Below, in pieces: positions 41,970 to 51,605 of a stretch of 64,000 nucleotides of DNA (positions are counted from its first letter, which is position 1; each line of letters begins with the position of its first letter). Under the pieces are notes generated by a model. That model had not been told where the DNA came from and did not search any database. It worked only from the letters and a program-made list of their open reading frames with translations. This DNA comes from Roseiarcus sp963776665. Its GTDB lineage: Bacteria; Pseudomonadota; Alphaproteobacteria; Rhizobiales; Beijerinckiaceae. Made by a program: the position numbers and the translations under genes. The stretch is taken from positions 62,001 through 126,000 of the forward strand of contig CAVZNQ010000017.1 in assembly GCA_963776665.1 (NCBI GenBank), in the 5' to 3' direction.

Positions 41970-43483
41970 TTATCAACTGTGACCGGCTCGACGGCGTGGA
42001 TGAAGTTCATGACTGCGGCGCTCGTCGGCTCATAGCGACGATCATTCGCGACCTCGCCCACGATCCTGAAGTCGTGCAACACAAGAATTCGATCGGCCAG
42101 GGTGATCATCTCGGCCATGTCGGAAGTGATGAGGAGCACCGAGACTCCGTCGCGCGCGATGCCGGCGATCAGCTCGTGAATTTCGACCTTGGTCTTGACG
42201 TCGATTCCGACTGTGGGTTCATCGACGATCAGGATGTCGGTCTGCGCGGCCAGCCATTTTGCGATCGAGACTTTCTGCTGATTTCCTCCCGAAAGGGTTG
42301 AAACCGTAGCGTCGATCGACGGCGTGCGGATCGCGAGCCGTCCGATGAACGGCCCCGCTGCCTTCGCCTCGGCGCCGGGCGTGATGAGTCCGAGAATTCC
42401 GGCGATGCGTCGCCAGATGGCGATCGCGATGTTGTCTCTGACGGAGTAGGCGAGCAGCAGACCCTCGCCCTTGCGATCCTCGCTCACGTAGCCGATGCGA
42501 TACCTTTCAAGCGCCTCGTGCATCGAACGAATGTGCGCCAATTGTCCTTTGACCCGGATCTCTCCAGCGGTGATGCGGCCGAAGCCGAGAATGCTGCGCG
42601 CAAGTTCGGTGCGCCCGGCGCCCACCAGACCGTAGAGTCCGAGGATTTGGCCCTTGTGAAGGTTGAGGTCGATTTTGCGGTGTCCAAACGAAGTCGAGAC
42701 AGACTTGAGGTCAAGAACGGTCTCACTTGCGTTAGCGTTGCGTACGCTGATGTCAGCGACCCGCTCGTCGCGACCGATCATCAGTGAGACCAGCCGTGCT
42801 CGCGTGACGCTCGCTATAGGCTCGTCGGCGGCGGCGATCTTACCGTCGCGCAATACCGTCACGCGGTCGCAGAGAGAGAGCACTTCCTCCAGTTTGTGGC
42901 TGACGAACACAATGGCGACGCCCTGAGCCCTGAGCCGCCGCAGCACCTCAAAAAGCGCGGCCGCTTCGTGGCCGCTGATCGAGGCGGTTGGCTCGTCCAG
43001 CAGCAGGAGCTTCGCCTTCAGCGACAGCGCCTTGGCGATCTCGATGATCTGCATCTGCGCGACCGAGAGCGTCGCCACCTCGGCCCTCGTATCGATGCCG
43101 CGGTCGAGCTGGTCGAGGAATCCGCGGGCCAGGCGATGCACCTCGGCGTAGTCGACCATGGCGTTTTTGGTGGGCAAGCGCTCGAGCAGGATGTTCTCGC
43201 CGACCGAGAACCGCGGGATCAGGTTGCGCTCCTGGTGCACCGCGCCGATCGCAGCGCCGAGGGCATCGCGTGGGGACGCAAACTCCGCTGCCTTCCCATC
43301 AAGCAACACGCGTCCCGAATCCGGCCTGTAGACGCCGGTCACGATCTTGATGAGCGTCGACTTTCCTGCGCCATTCTCGCCCATGAGGGCGTGAATCTCG
43401 CCGGCCCTCACCCGGAGGGTGACGTCGTCGAGCGCCCGAACGCTCGGAAAATCCTTGGTGACATGGTCGATGGAGAGATCCAT
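41966..43483 (-). CDS. Sugar ABC transporter ATPase (CUT2, two NBDs)
   Basis: A 505-residue fused ATPase of the RbsA/XylG type. The first NBD has Walker A GENGAGKST, degenerate signature LSVAQMQ and Walker B LLLLDEPTASISG; the second has a degenerate Walker A (GLVGAGRTEL), strong signature TLSGGNQQKVSIAKWL and LIVDEPTVGIDV. This is the normal pattern for CUT2 importers. ATG at 43483 fits; the extended frame upstream is not coding. Operon order: SBP, permease, permease, ATPase, GntR. Confidence 0.92.
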   Translation of the reverse strand: MDLSIDHVTKDFPSVRALDDVTLRVRAGEIHALMGENGAGKSTLIKIVTGVYRPDSGRVLLDGKAAEFASPRDALGAAIGAVHQERNLIPRFSVGENILLERLPTKNAMVDYAEVHRLARGFLDQLDRGIDTRAEVATLSVAQMQIIEIAKALSLKAKLLLLDEPTASISGHEAAALFEVLRRLRAQGVAIVFVSHKLEEVLSLCDRVTVLRDGKIAAADEPIASVTRARLVSLMIGRDERVADISVRNANASETVLDLKSVSTSFGHRKIDLNLHKGQILGLYGLVGAGRTELARSILGFGRITAGEIRVKGQLAHIRSMHEALERYRIGYVSEDRKGEGLLLAYSVRDNIAIAIWRRIAGILGLITPGAEAKAAGPFIGRLAIRTPSIDATVSTLSGGNQQKVSIAKWLAAQTDILIVDEPTVGIDVKTKVEIHELIAGIARDGVSVLLITSDMAEMITLADRILVLHDFRIVGEVANDRRYEPTSAAVMNFIHAVEPVTVDK

Positions 43484-43490
43484 GCCGCCG

Positions 43491-44436
43491 CTACCCCGAT
43501 CGTATCGGGCGCGCACGCCAGCGGTTGAGAAGGATGGTCACAACAATCAGAGCGCCAAGCAGGAACTGCACCCAATAGGGATCGACCTTGGCGAGCACCA
43601 ACCCATTCTGGATGAGCGCAATCACCAGCACGGCAAGAATGGCCCCGATGATCGAAACGTAGCCGCCGGCAAGCGCGGTGCCACCGATGATCGGGGCGGC
43701 GAATGAGAGCAGCAGCCAGTCGCTGCCGATCAGCGGCTGCGCCGAACCGAGTTGCGCGACGGCAAGCACCGCCCCGATCGCGGCCAGAAATCCGGAGAGG
43801 CAGTGCGCTAGAACGATAGCGTCGGCGGGCGAAATACCCGAGAGAGCCGCCGCTTGACTGTTGCCACCGACGGCCAGAAGCCGCCGACCCATCGGCAGGC
43901 GGAATAGAAAAAGTGCGAGGAGCGGAGAGACGATGAGCGGAGCGATCAGCAGAAACGGGAGCGCCCCTATCCGCCCATTGCCGAAGTCCTGCAGGGCGGG
44001 TCGGCATTTTGTAGAACGGGACGGATTTGGTGAGGCCGAGGTTGACGCCCGTGAAGAGGGAAGCCGTCGCCAGCGTGACGATGAATCCGTTGATGCCGGT
44101 GCGCGCCGCCAGGAGACCGTTGACGAGGCCCCCCGCAACGCCAATTGCGATCGCGACCGGGACCGCGAGCCACAGCGACACGCCGAACACCTCCATCATG
44201 CCGCCGAACAAGATCGCGGTCATGCCCCCAAGCGCGCCGACAGAGAGGTTCATCTGGCCGACGGCGAGCGTCACCATCTGCGCGAAGGCGACGATAATGC
44301 TGACGCAAACGCTGCGGAGCAGTACATAGAAATTGAATTCCGACAGGAAGTTCGGCGAGAGGACGGTGAGAACGATCGCTCCCGCGACGATCGCGGCCAG
44401 CAGCCCCGCCCAGTCGGCGTTGAGAATGCGGTGCAC
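43491..44436 (-). pseudogene. Sugar ABC transporter permease (CUT2), frameshifted
   Basis: A RbsC-type permease starting GTG (VHRILNADWAGLL) with conserved VGQMNLSVGALGG and NGLLAARTGINGFIVTLA. After FYKMP (about 44005) the frame goes wrong; the proper continuation ALQDFGNGRIGALPFLL...NRWRARPIRSG is in the next frame, ending at 43491. A single base insertion or a two-base deletion near 44000-44010 splits the gene. Both halves are otherwise well conserved, so the change is recent or an assembly error. It is the second of two adjacent permeases, both broken. Confidence 0.75.
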
Positions 44437-44439
44437 CGC

Positions 44440-45439
44440 TTAGGCTCCCTGAATCCGCGAGCGCGGCGAGAAAGCGCCGCGATAGCGCTGAAACAGCACC
44501 GCCGCCAGAAGGAACAGCCCGAGAAACAGATCGAGCCAGAAATTGCCGATGCCCATAACGAGCAGGCCGCTGCGTATCGTTGTGACCAGAGCGGCTCCCA
44601 GCATGGTGCCGCCGACCGAAACGAACCCGCCAGCAAGCGCCGTGCCTCCCAGCACTGGCCCCAGGAAGGAGGGCAGCAGCCAGTCCTGGCCGCCGACCGC
44701 CGGCATTGCGGCGCCGACGCGTGCAACGATCAATAGTCCCGCGACCCCTGCGAGCACGCCCGAGAGCGTGTGCGCCACGATGACCCGACGTCCGACCGGT
44801 ACCCCGGACATCTCGGCTGCGCGCTGATTGGCCCCGGTCGCAAGCGACTGCCGTCCGATAACCGAGTAGCGGTAGAAAACGGCCAGGGCGACGCCTATCA
44901 CAACCACGACAGCCAACATCGGCGACACCCAGCCGCCGCCGATCCGCATCTGGCCAAAGGCCGCCACCGATCGCGGTAGCGCGTTGAGGGGCGTGGCCCG
45001 GGTGAGGATCAACATGGCGCCCGAGAATAGGTTCGCGCTGGCGAGGGTGACAATGAAACTGTTGACGCCGCTTCTGGCGATAGTGAAACCGTTCAGCCAG
45101 CCAAGCGCGCCGCCTAGGACCAGCGCCAGCGCGCAGGCGAGCGGAACCGAGCAGGCCCACGACCTGCATCAGATAGCCCCCCATCATGACGACGCAGACG
45201 CCAATCGAACCCACGGAGAGGTTCATGCCGCCGGTCGCCAGCACCACCATTTGCGAGAAACCGATGACGATATCGATTGCTAGCGATCGGCCGAGCGCGA
45301 ACAGATTGAAGCTCGACAGGAACCCCGGAGACTTCGACGTGAAGAGGGCGCCCAGCAGAACAAGGATGACCCCCAGGACCGCCTGTTGGCCGAGGACGAA
45401 GGGTCGGCGGGGCGGCGGATCAAGGACCTGATCGGTCAT
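44440..45439 (-). pseudogene. Sugar ABC transporter permease (CUT2), frameshifted
   Basis: A second RbsC-type permease: MTDQVLDPPPRRPFVLGQQA, LATGGMNLSVGSIGVCVVMM, then a frame break after LMQVVGLLG (about 45155). The right frame carries PLACALALVLGGALGWLNG, SGVNSFIVTLAS and LGGTALAGGFVSVGGTMLGA up to the stop at 44440. One base change in frame near 45150-45160 explains it. It precedes the other broken permease by 3 bp. Together they would form a heterodimeric channel for the ATPase at 41966 and the binding protein at 45673. Confidence 0.75.
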
Positions 45440-45672
45440 GGTGGACGAATGTTCCTTGGGGCCGCAGCGGCGTGAGCCTGAGGGGAGACTCGAATAGGTT
45501 CTTGATCATGCCCGAGATTGCGGTCTCATGTCGCGCCAAACGGAAATTGCCGTGAAGACCCGCTTGGCGCCACTGTCTGCGGGGCGCGACCAGAGATCGC
45601 GCGGCCGAGCACGGTCCCCGCCACGCCCCCGCGCCGTCGCGCATCCCGCCGAGGCTCCTCTCCCGAGAAGCG

Positions 45673-46707
45673 CTACTTGCAATCCATGTAGGTGGCCTTG
45701 AACTTGCTCTGGATGTCGGTCGTGAGCTTCTTGACGTCATCCTTGTACGTGTCGAGCTTGTCGGGCGTCACTTCGAGCACGCCCGAATCGATGAAGTGCG
45801 CGGTTTGCGGAGTCTTGATCCAGGGCGCGTCAGCCTTCATTTTGCACGCGCCGCTGGCGATGAGGTCGAGCGCGAACGCGCCGATGTAAGCCTGCCCATA
45901 GGGATTCTGGACGAAAGTCGCCTGCGCGAAGCCGTCCTTGACTGCCGCCAGAACCGCCGGGCTGTCATCGAAAGCGATGTATTTGATGCGCTTGTCCCCG
46001 ATGGCGCGGAGCGACTTGGCCGCGACTTCCGAAGTGATATGCGCAGTTCCGATGATGCCGTCGATCTGGTCCTTCTGAGCCGCGAGAAGGGCGTTTATCT
46101 TCTGGTCGCCGGCCTCCTGGGCGTCGGTGTCTGCGACCGTCTGAAGCAGTTTTACGGCGCCGTTGGTCTCATCGACAGCCTTCTGCACCGCCTGCTCGCG
46201 CAGGGTGGTGTTGGTGTCGATCAACAAGCCGGTCAAGTGAACAATGTTGCCCTTGCCGCCCATGGCCGCGATCAGCGCCTTGGTCATTGTATAGGTGGTT
46301 TTGTAGGGGTCGGTCGCAAAGCAGAATACCGCATCGGTCGGATCAACGGTGCAACCGCCGAGAGCAGCGACTGGAATTCCCGCGCCCTTGAGCTCGCTGA
46401 TCGTCGAGTTTACGCCCACCGGGTCGCCGGGGAAGATGCCGAAGCCCTTGAAGCCCTGGGAAGCAAGGCTTTCCAACAGCTCCGTCTGCAGCTCTAGCTT
46501 CCAATCGGTCGGCACTTTGTATTCGACCGCAGCAATCCCAAAATCCTTCTTCGCATCGGCCGCTGCCTGCTCCCACGGGGCGAAATAGGGATGCGGCCCG
46601 CCTGGAGCGACTGCGATCTTGTTGTCCGATGCGAGCGCCGCATCGCCCAGCAGCGACACCGACACGGCGAGCGCCGCGATCCGTACTGCATTGGAAAGCA
46701 AATGCAT
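45673..46707 (-). CDS. Sugar ABC transporter periplasmic binding protein (CUT2)
   Basis: A 344-residue exported binding protein. Signal peptide ALAVSVSLLGDAALA (cleavage about residue 26), then the type I periplasmic-binding fold (RbsB-like): APGGPHPYFAPWEQAAADAK, GFGIFPGDPVGVNSTI, IPVAALGGCTVDPT, GTAHITSEVAAKSL and KYIAFDDSPAVLAAV. First gene of the importer operon; its start is 119 bp from the divergent enolase-superfamily gene, with a palindrome between. Confidence 0.88.
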   Translation of the reverse strand: MHLLSNAVRIAALAVSVSLLGDAALASDNKIAVAPGGPHPYFAPWEQAAADAKKDFGIAAVEYKVPTDWKLELQTELLESLASQGFKGFGIFPGDPVGVNSTISELKGAGIPVAALGGCTVDPTDAVFCFATDPYKTTYTMTKALIAAMGGKGNIVHLTGLLIDTNTTLREQAVQKAVDETNGAVKLLQTVADTDAQEAGDQKINALLAAQKDQIDGIIGTAHITSEVAAKSLRAIGDKRIKYIAFDDSPAVLAAVKDGFAQATFVQNPYGQAYIGAFALDLIASGACKMKADAPWIKTPQTAHFIDSGVLEVTPDKLDTYKDDVKKLTTDIQSKFKATYMDCK

Positions 46708-46785
46708 CGAAGTCCTCCCTGGCGCCCGTCGCCTTTGCGCCCGCCGATCGAGCTAGCGTATCGACCGCGGCGATGTTACGCTAAC

Positions 46786-46800
46786 TGCATATCGCATGCA
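46786..46800. promoter_or_regulatory. TGCAT-N5-ATGCA palindrome in divergent promoter region
   Basis: TGCAT, ATCGC, ATGCA lies in the 118 bp between the divergent binding protein gene and the second enolase-superfamily gene. A second, wider inverted repeat (TAGCGTA ... TACGCTA) sits just left of it. Position suits the operator of the GntR regulator encoded in the same operon. Inferred only from symmetry and position. Confidence 0.4.
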
Positions 46801-46825
46801 ATACCCATTAATAGGGGAAACGTCA

Positions 46826-47932
46826 ATGAGGATCACCGACATTCGATGCTATGTGGTCGAGGGCGAACATCCGCCCGTGCCGTTCCATTGGCGCAAAGGC
46901 CTGCCGGGATCGGGAGACGGCACGCCGATTGATCAGCAGCCGAAGTTCGCCATCCTCCGCGTGGACACCGACGAAGGGATAACGGGCGCAACCAAGGTCG
47001 GAGACGGAGAGGCAGTCGCGAGTCTCACGCGGCGACGGCTAAAAAACTTCATCGGCGACGATGCGCTGCTCACAGAGCGCCTCTGGACCAAAATGTGGGA
47101 GATCGACCGAATCGAGGAGACCAATATGGCTCATCTCGGACTGATGGATCTTCTCGCCTGGGACCTCAAATCGAAGAAGGCGGGCCTACCGGCCTACAAG
47201 CTGATGGGAGGCAACGATCCGAAAATTCCCGCTTACGCATCGACCGTGACCTGGGATGAAATGGGAGAGTACGAACGGCACATCAAGGAATGCGTCGACG
47301 AGGGCTTTGTCGGCTTCAAGCTCCACGCTTGGGGCGACTGGAAGGAGGACGCGACACTCTGCCGAAATCTTCGCAAGTGGACTGGCGACAATGCGACGCT
47401 GATGTTCGACGGCTCGGCAGGCTGGGACCTGACGACTTCTCTTAGATTCGGTCGCGTCCTGGAAGAATGCGGTTTCTATTGGTATGAGGAGCCGATGCGC
47501 GAATTCGACCTCACTTCGTATCGGAAGTTGGCGGACAGCCTGGATATTCCAGTTCTTGCGGCCGAAACCTCGGACGGCGTGCACTGGAACGCTGCAACCT
47601 GGATCGACATGGCCGCGCTCGACATGGTGCGAACGTCGAGCTTCTACAAAGGCGGTCTCACCGGCGCCTTGAAGATCGCTCACCTCGCCGAGGCGTACGG
47701 AATGAAGGCCGAGGTGCACGGCATGGGCGTCGCCAACGCGCATCTCGCCGCGGCGATTCCGAACAACGATTTCTATGAGCAGCTCGTGTATTCGACCGAG
47801 CACATCAAGCAGCTCAGAAAGCAGAACGAGTTGCCCATTATCGACGGCTTCATCACCGCGCCGGAGACGCCCGGGCTCGGCCTCGACGTCGATTGGGCGA
47901 CGGTCGAAAAGACCGCGATCGCCATCGTCTGA
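46826..47932 (+). CDS. Enolase-superfamily enzyme (acid-sugar dehydratase-like)
   Basis: A 368-residue enolase-superfamily enzyme. KLHAWGDW provides the K-x-H motif, metal ligands are in LMFDGSAGWD, WYEEPMREFD and LAAETSDGVHW, and AEVHGMGVANAH has the conserved His. This is distant from the mandelate-racemase-type gene at 39427 and probably acts on a different substrate. ATG at 46826 (RITDIRCYVV) is preferred over the upstream ATG at 46796, because AGGGGAAA sits ahead of it. Confidence 0.83.
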   Translation: MRITDIRCYVVEGEHPPVPFHWRKGLPGSGDGTPIDQQPKFAILRVDTDEGITGATKVGDGEAVASLTRRRLKNFIGDDALLTERLWTKMWEIDRIEETNMAHLGLMDLLAWDLKSKKAGLPAYKLMGGNDPKIPAYASTVTWDEMGEYERHIKECVDEGFVGFKLHAWGDWKEDATLCRNLRKWTGDNATLMFDGSAGWDLTTSLRFGRVLEECGFYWYEEPMREFDLTSYRKLADSLDIPVLAAETSDGVHWNAATWIDMAALDMVRTSSFYKGGLTGALKIAHLAEAYGMKAEVHGMGVANAHLAAAIPNNDFYEQLVYSTEHIKQLRKQNELPIIDGFITAPETPGLGLDVDWATVEKTAIAIV

Positions 47933-47979
47933 GATAGACTGTCCCCGATCGCCGCCGCGCCGTCAACGACCGGGCGGAC

Positions 47980-48933
47980 CTACAAGATGGCGATCGGGTT
48001 TCCAGGCGATCCCGTGGCGCCGACAATCGGCAGCGGCGCAAAGACATACGCGAAAACCCAAGCTTCGCGCTTCACGAGCCCTTCGAATGTCATGCCTTCG
48101 TGAAGGTGAATGCCGTTCTCCATGATGAGATGCTGGTGGCAGGGATGGAAGACCTCCGGGTCGACCGGGGGAACGACCTCGACGGCGAAATTGTCCGCTC
48201 CCACGACGCAGACCTCGAGACCCGAAAACCAGCGCGCGCTCTCGAGTCCGATGCCCGGCGCGCCATCATAGAAAGTCTTGGTCTCGCTGTACCACCGCGA
48301 TCCGTGACCCGTACGCACGAAGACCGCGTCACCGGGTCGAATCGTCTCTTCGGCCACGCCTTGGCGTCCAAGGCAGGCCTTGAGGTCGGCGAGGCTGATC
48401 TCCTCGCCGACGTCCAGGACACGCCCCTTGAGACCCTGCACGTCGAAGAGGACGCCACGGGTGAAGAAAGGGTGCGCGTTCTCCATGCCCAGCCTCTTCA
48501 ATCCGTACGGAGACCACATTTCCGAGAGGCGGTTGCCGTTGTAGAAGAGCATATTGGTCTTGTCGCCGCGAGCGCCGCACATACAGCCGAGGTGGCCAAG
48601 CGCGTCCATCTGCGTGCCGATCTGCCCTATTTCGGTGGCGATAAATTCGTCGTTCCAGATCGTCCTGCTCTTGGATCCATAAGGTCCGCCCGTCGGACCG
48701 CCGGGCATGCGCAAGGCGTAGGCGCGTCCGGGCGCGATCGGCATGCGCGCGTCGTAGGGCATGCCGAGTGAGACGATCTCGCCGGTCTTGATCAGGCCGA
48801 CGGCCTCGAGCACCTTTTTCGGCGTCATCAGGTTGCCGTTGCCGCGCTGGTCCTCGGGTCCCCAGCGCGAATTGAACCAGTCTGCGCCAAGCGCCGGGCT
48901 GACGCTCGTGGCCCCGGCGGTCTTGTCTGTCAT
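47980..48933 (-). CDS. Cyclase-family (kynurenine formamidase-like) hydrolase
   Basis: A 317-residue protein of the PF04199 family. Conserved segments are QIGTQMDALGHLGCMCG (the HxDxxxH-type metal site, with Gln where the first His usually is), TRGVLFDVQG, and VGADNFAVEVVP followed by CHQHLIMENGIHLHEG. Related hydrolases open amides or lactones. The Gln substitution may change metal binding. Located beside the second ABC importer genes (18 bp downstream of the permease gene's stop at 48952), suggesting a role on the imported compound. Confidence 0.78.
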   Translation of the reverse strand: MTDKTAGATSVSPALGADWFNSRWGPEDQRGNGNLMTPKKVLEAVGLIKTGEIVSLGMPYDARMPIAPGRAYALRMPGGPTGGPYGSKSRTIWNDEFIATEIGQIGTQMDALGHLGCMCGARGDKTNMLFYNGNRLSEMWSPYGLKRLGMENAHPFFTRGVLFDVQGLKGRVLDVGEEISLADLKACLGRQGVAEETIRPGDAVFVRTGHGSRWYSETKTFYDGAPGIGLESARWFSGLEVCVVGADNFAVEVVPPVDPEVFHPCHQHLIMENGIHLHEGMTFEGLVKREAWVFAYVFAPLPIVGATGSPGNPIAIL

Positions 48934-48951
48934 CGCCGGCTCCTCCTCGAC

Positions 48952-49980
48952 CTATTCCAGGACTGTCGCGCTGGCGCCGGCGGCCGCGGCGCTGTCGGCC
49001 TGCAACCCGCGGCGCTGCCGGCGCTGAGCAGCCTGCACGGCAAGACCGACAGCCAGGATCAGCATCGAACCGTTGAAGAGCGGCTCGACGAAGAACGGGG
49101 CGCCTAGCTGATTGAGGCCTGCGACAGTCACCGCCAGGACGCCAACGGCGAGCACTGTCCCCCAGACGTTCACGCGGCCCGGGCGGATGGATGTCGCGCC
49201 AAGGAGCGCAGCGGTGAAAGCCGGGAGAAGGTATTCCTGGCCAACTGAGCTTTGGCCGACCTGGAGCTGGGACTGAAGCACAACCCCTGCAAAGGACGCG
49301 AGCGTCCCCGCGGCGACAAACGCCAGGGTTATGTACCGTTTCGCGGAAATGCCGTTGAGTTCAGCGGCGCGTGGACTGGCCCCAAGCACATAGAGAAACC
49401 GGCCAAGGGGCAGGTATTCGAACACGACCCAGAGGATCAGGCTGACGACGAGCGCGTAGATAGCCGGCGCCGGCACAATCCAGACGCTCCCGGAAATCGC
49501 GAGGAACTCCGGCGGCAACGTCGCGAGCACCTGCTGGCCGCCCGTGTACCAGGCGTTGAGCCCGTATAGGATAGTGCCCGTTCCTAGAGTGGCGATGAAC
49601 GAATCGATCTTCACGCGCGTGATCAAGAGCCCGTTCGCCAAGCCGACCGCTGCGCCCATGAACAATACGGTCAGAACCGCCGCCCACCAGGGCCAGCCTT
49701 GTCCCTGGAGTCCGATGGCCAGCACCTGCGATATGCCGACATTGAAGCCGGCCGAGAGATCAAACTGATTCGCCACCATCGGAATGAACACAGAGAGGGC
49801 GACCAGAAGCTGCACCGATTTGTTGCTGAGAATGGAGCGGATGTTGAAGTAGGTGAGGAAAGTGTCCGGCCTCAGCAGCGAAAAGACGGCGACGAGGAGA
49901 ACAAAAAGCACCAGCAGTCCCCAGACCGAAATCGCCCGAGTGAGGATGGCGCCGATGGCGCGAGCCCCATTCGAGTTCAT
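48952..49980 (-). CDS. Sugar ABC transporter permease (CUT2)
   Basis: A 342-residue RbsC-type permease with about eight helices. PMVANQFDLSAGFNVGISQV and LITRVKIDSFIATLGTGTIL are conserved CUT2 segments, followed by LGASPRAAELNGI (the cytoplasmic loop contacting the ATPase). Intact, unlike the permeases of the other importer. Its start overlaps the ATPase stop by 4 bp. Confidence 0.88.
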   Translation of the reverse strand: MNSNGARAIGAILTRAISVWGLLVLFVLLVAVFSLLRPDTFLTYFNIRSILSNKSVQLLVALSVFIPMVANQFDLSAGFNVGISQVLAIGLQGQGWPWWAAVLTVLFMGAAVGLANGLLITRVKIDSFIATLGTGTILYGLNAWYTGGQQVLATLPPEFLAISGSVWIVPAPAIYALVVSLILWVVFEYLPLGRFLYVLGASPRAAELNGISAKRYITLAFVAAGTLASFAGVVLQSQLQVGQSSVGQEYLLPAFTAALLGATSIRPGRVNVWGTVLAVGVLAVTVAGLNQLGAPFFVEPLFNGSMLILAVGLAVQAAQRRQRRGLQADSAAAAGASATVLE

Positions 49981-51515
49981 AGCGCAGCTCCGCGGTGGGA
50001 TGACGTCCCGCCCGAGGCGGTTGCGGTCAGGGCGGCGACGGTCAGGGTCTCGCGGGGAATCTCCGCCGCCAACCGGCCGCGGCTGAAAACCAGCGCGCGA
50101 TGGCAGATGCGCTCGACCTCCTCGAAATCGGATGAAATCAACAGCGCCGCCAGTCCATTGCTCAGCGAGAGTTGAAGCAGATGATAGATGTCCGCCTTCG
50201 CCCCGACGTCGACGCCAATCGTCGGCTCCTCGAGGATGAGTAGACGAACCTGCGCCTTCATCCAGCGCGCGATCACGACCTTCTGCTGATTTCCGCCCGA
50301 GAGCGTTGCGGCCGGTTGCTCGACGCTCGCCGCCCTGATCGAGAAGCGGCGCGCCGCCGCGTTGGCCTCATTCAGCTCGGTTTTGCGCGAGACGAACTCG
50401 AGCACGCCTTTTCCGGTCGCTGTCGGGTTCATGTAGATGTTCTCGCGCACCGCCAGATTCGATGCTATGGCCTCCTCCGCGCGGCGGCTCGACACGAAGC
50501 CGATCCCTAACTTCATGGCTTCCGCCGGCGTCTTCGGCGCGATCGGCTCGTCGTCGAGAGTGACGCGACCCGAGGCGATGCGAGTCGCGCCAAAAATCGC
50601 CCGCCCAATCGTATGATGACCTGCGCCACGCAATCCGACCAGCCCGAGGATTTCGCCGGCGGCGACTGAGAACGAAACTGGCCCCACATGTTCGGCCACT
50701 AGGTTCTTAACCGACAGCGTGCAGCGGTCGGTGGGCGGAGCAGGCTTGACGAACGCGTCCGTCATCGATCGGCCGACGATCATATCCACGAGGTCTGCAG
50801 GGCTCGTTTCCCGCGTCGGGACGGTCGCGAGCCGGCGGCCGTCGCGAAGAACGGTAACGCGGTCGGCGATGCGAAAGACCTCGTCCAGGCGATGGGTGAC
50901 AAAGACGACGCCGATGTTGTTAGCGCGCAGCCGCCTGAGCGTTTCGAGCAAACGCTGAACGTCGGCCTCCGGCAGCGCGGCGGTCGGCTCATCGAGCACG
51001 ACGATGTCCGATTTGAGCGCGAGCGCCCGCCCGATCGCGACGAGAGACCGCTCGGCGGCCGGCAGCGAGGAGACCGGCGCGTCCGGATCGAGGTCGCTGC
51101 CCATGACCGCGAGCGCCCCGGCCGCGGCGTCCCGAAGTCGTCGCCACGAGATCAGTCCGAGCCGCGACCGGGGATAGCCGGTCTGAATCGCGACATTCTC
51201 GGCCACCGTCATCCATTCGACCAGACCAAGATCCTGATGAATGAAGGAGATCGGCAGCGAGTCTGCTCCGGGATGCGCTGGTTTTCCAGCATATCGGATC
51301 TCGCCGCTATCGGCCCGGTATACCCCAGCCAAAATCTTGATAAGCGTCGATTTGCCGGCGCCGTTCTGGCCCAGGAGCGCGTGAACCTCTCCGCGGCGGA
51401 CGTCGAAGTTCACGTGATCGAGCGCGAGCGTCGCGGTGAAGCTCTTGACGAGGCCGGACATCACGAGAAGCGGGACCGGACCGACGTCCGTACGCGACTC
51501 ATCGATACGTTCCAC
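49977..51515 (-). CDS. Sugar ABC transporter ATPase (CUT2, two NBDs)
   Basis: A 512-residue RbsA-type ATPase. First NBD: Walker A LGQNGAGKSTLIK, IVVLDEPTAALPE; second NBD: degenerate Walker A GLRGAGHHTIGRA, signature TLSGGNQQKVVIARWM and LLILEEPTIGVDV. Typical of CUT2 importers. It lies between the permease (downstream, 4-bp overlap) and the binding protein (upstream, 90 bp) on the minus strand, with the LacI regulator first in the group. An internal ATG (MSGLVKSF) is a less likely start. Confidence 0.9.
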   Translation of the reverse strand: MERIDESRTDVGPVPLLVMSGLVKSFTATLALDHVNFDVRRGEVHALLGQNGAGKSTLIKILAGVYRADSGEIRYAGKPAHPGADSLPISFIHQDLGLVEWMTVAENVAIQTGYPRSRLGLISWRRLRDAAAGALAVMGSDLDPDAPVSSLPAAERSLVAIGRALALKSDIVVLDEPTAALPEADVQRLLETLRRLRANNIGVVFVTHRLDEVFRIADRVTVLRDGRRLATVPTRETSPADLVDMIVGRSMTDAFVKPAPPTDRCTLSVKNLVAEHVGPVSFSVAAGEILGLVGLRGAGHHTIGRAIFGATRIASGRVTLDDEPIAPKTPAEAMKLGIGFVSSRRAEEAIASNLAVRENIYMNPTATGKGVLEFVSRKTELNEANAAARRFSIRAASVEQPAATLSGGNQQKVVIARWMKAQVRLLILEEPTIGVDVGAKADIYHLLQLSLSNGLAALLISSDFEEVERICHRALVFSRGRLAAEIPRETLTVAALTATASGGTSSHRGAAL

Positions 51516-51605
51516 GGGAGATACTTCCGAATGTGACCGATCAATCCAAACGACAAGGGCGAATTTGGGACGACCCGGCGGGTCTGACCGCCAGGTCGAG
51601 GAGGG

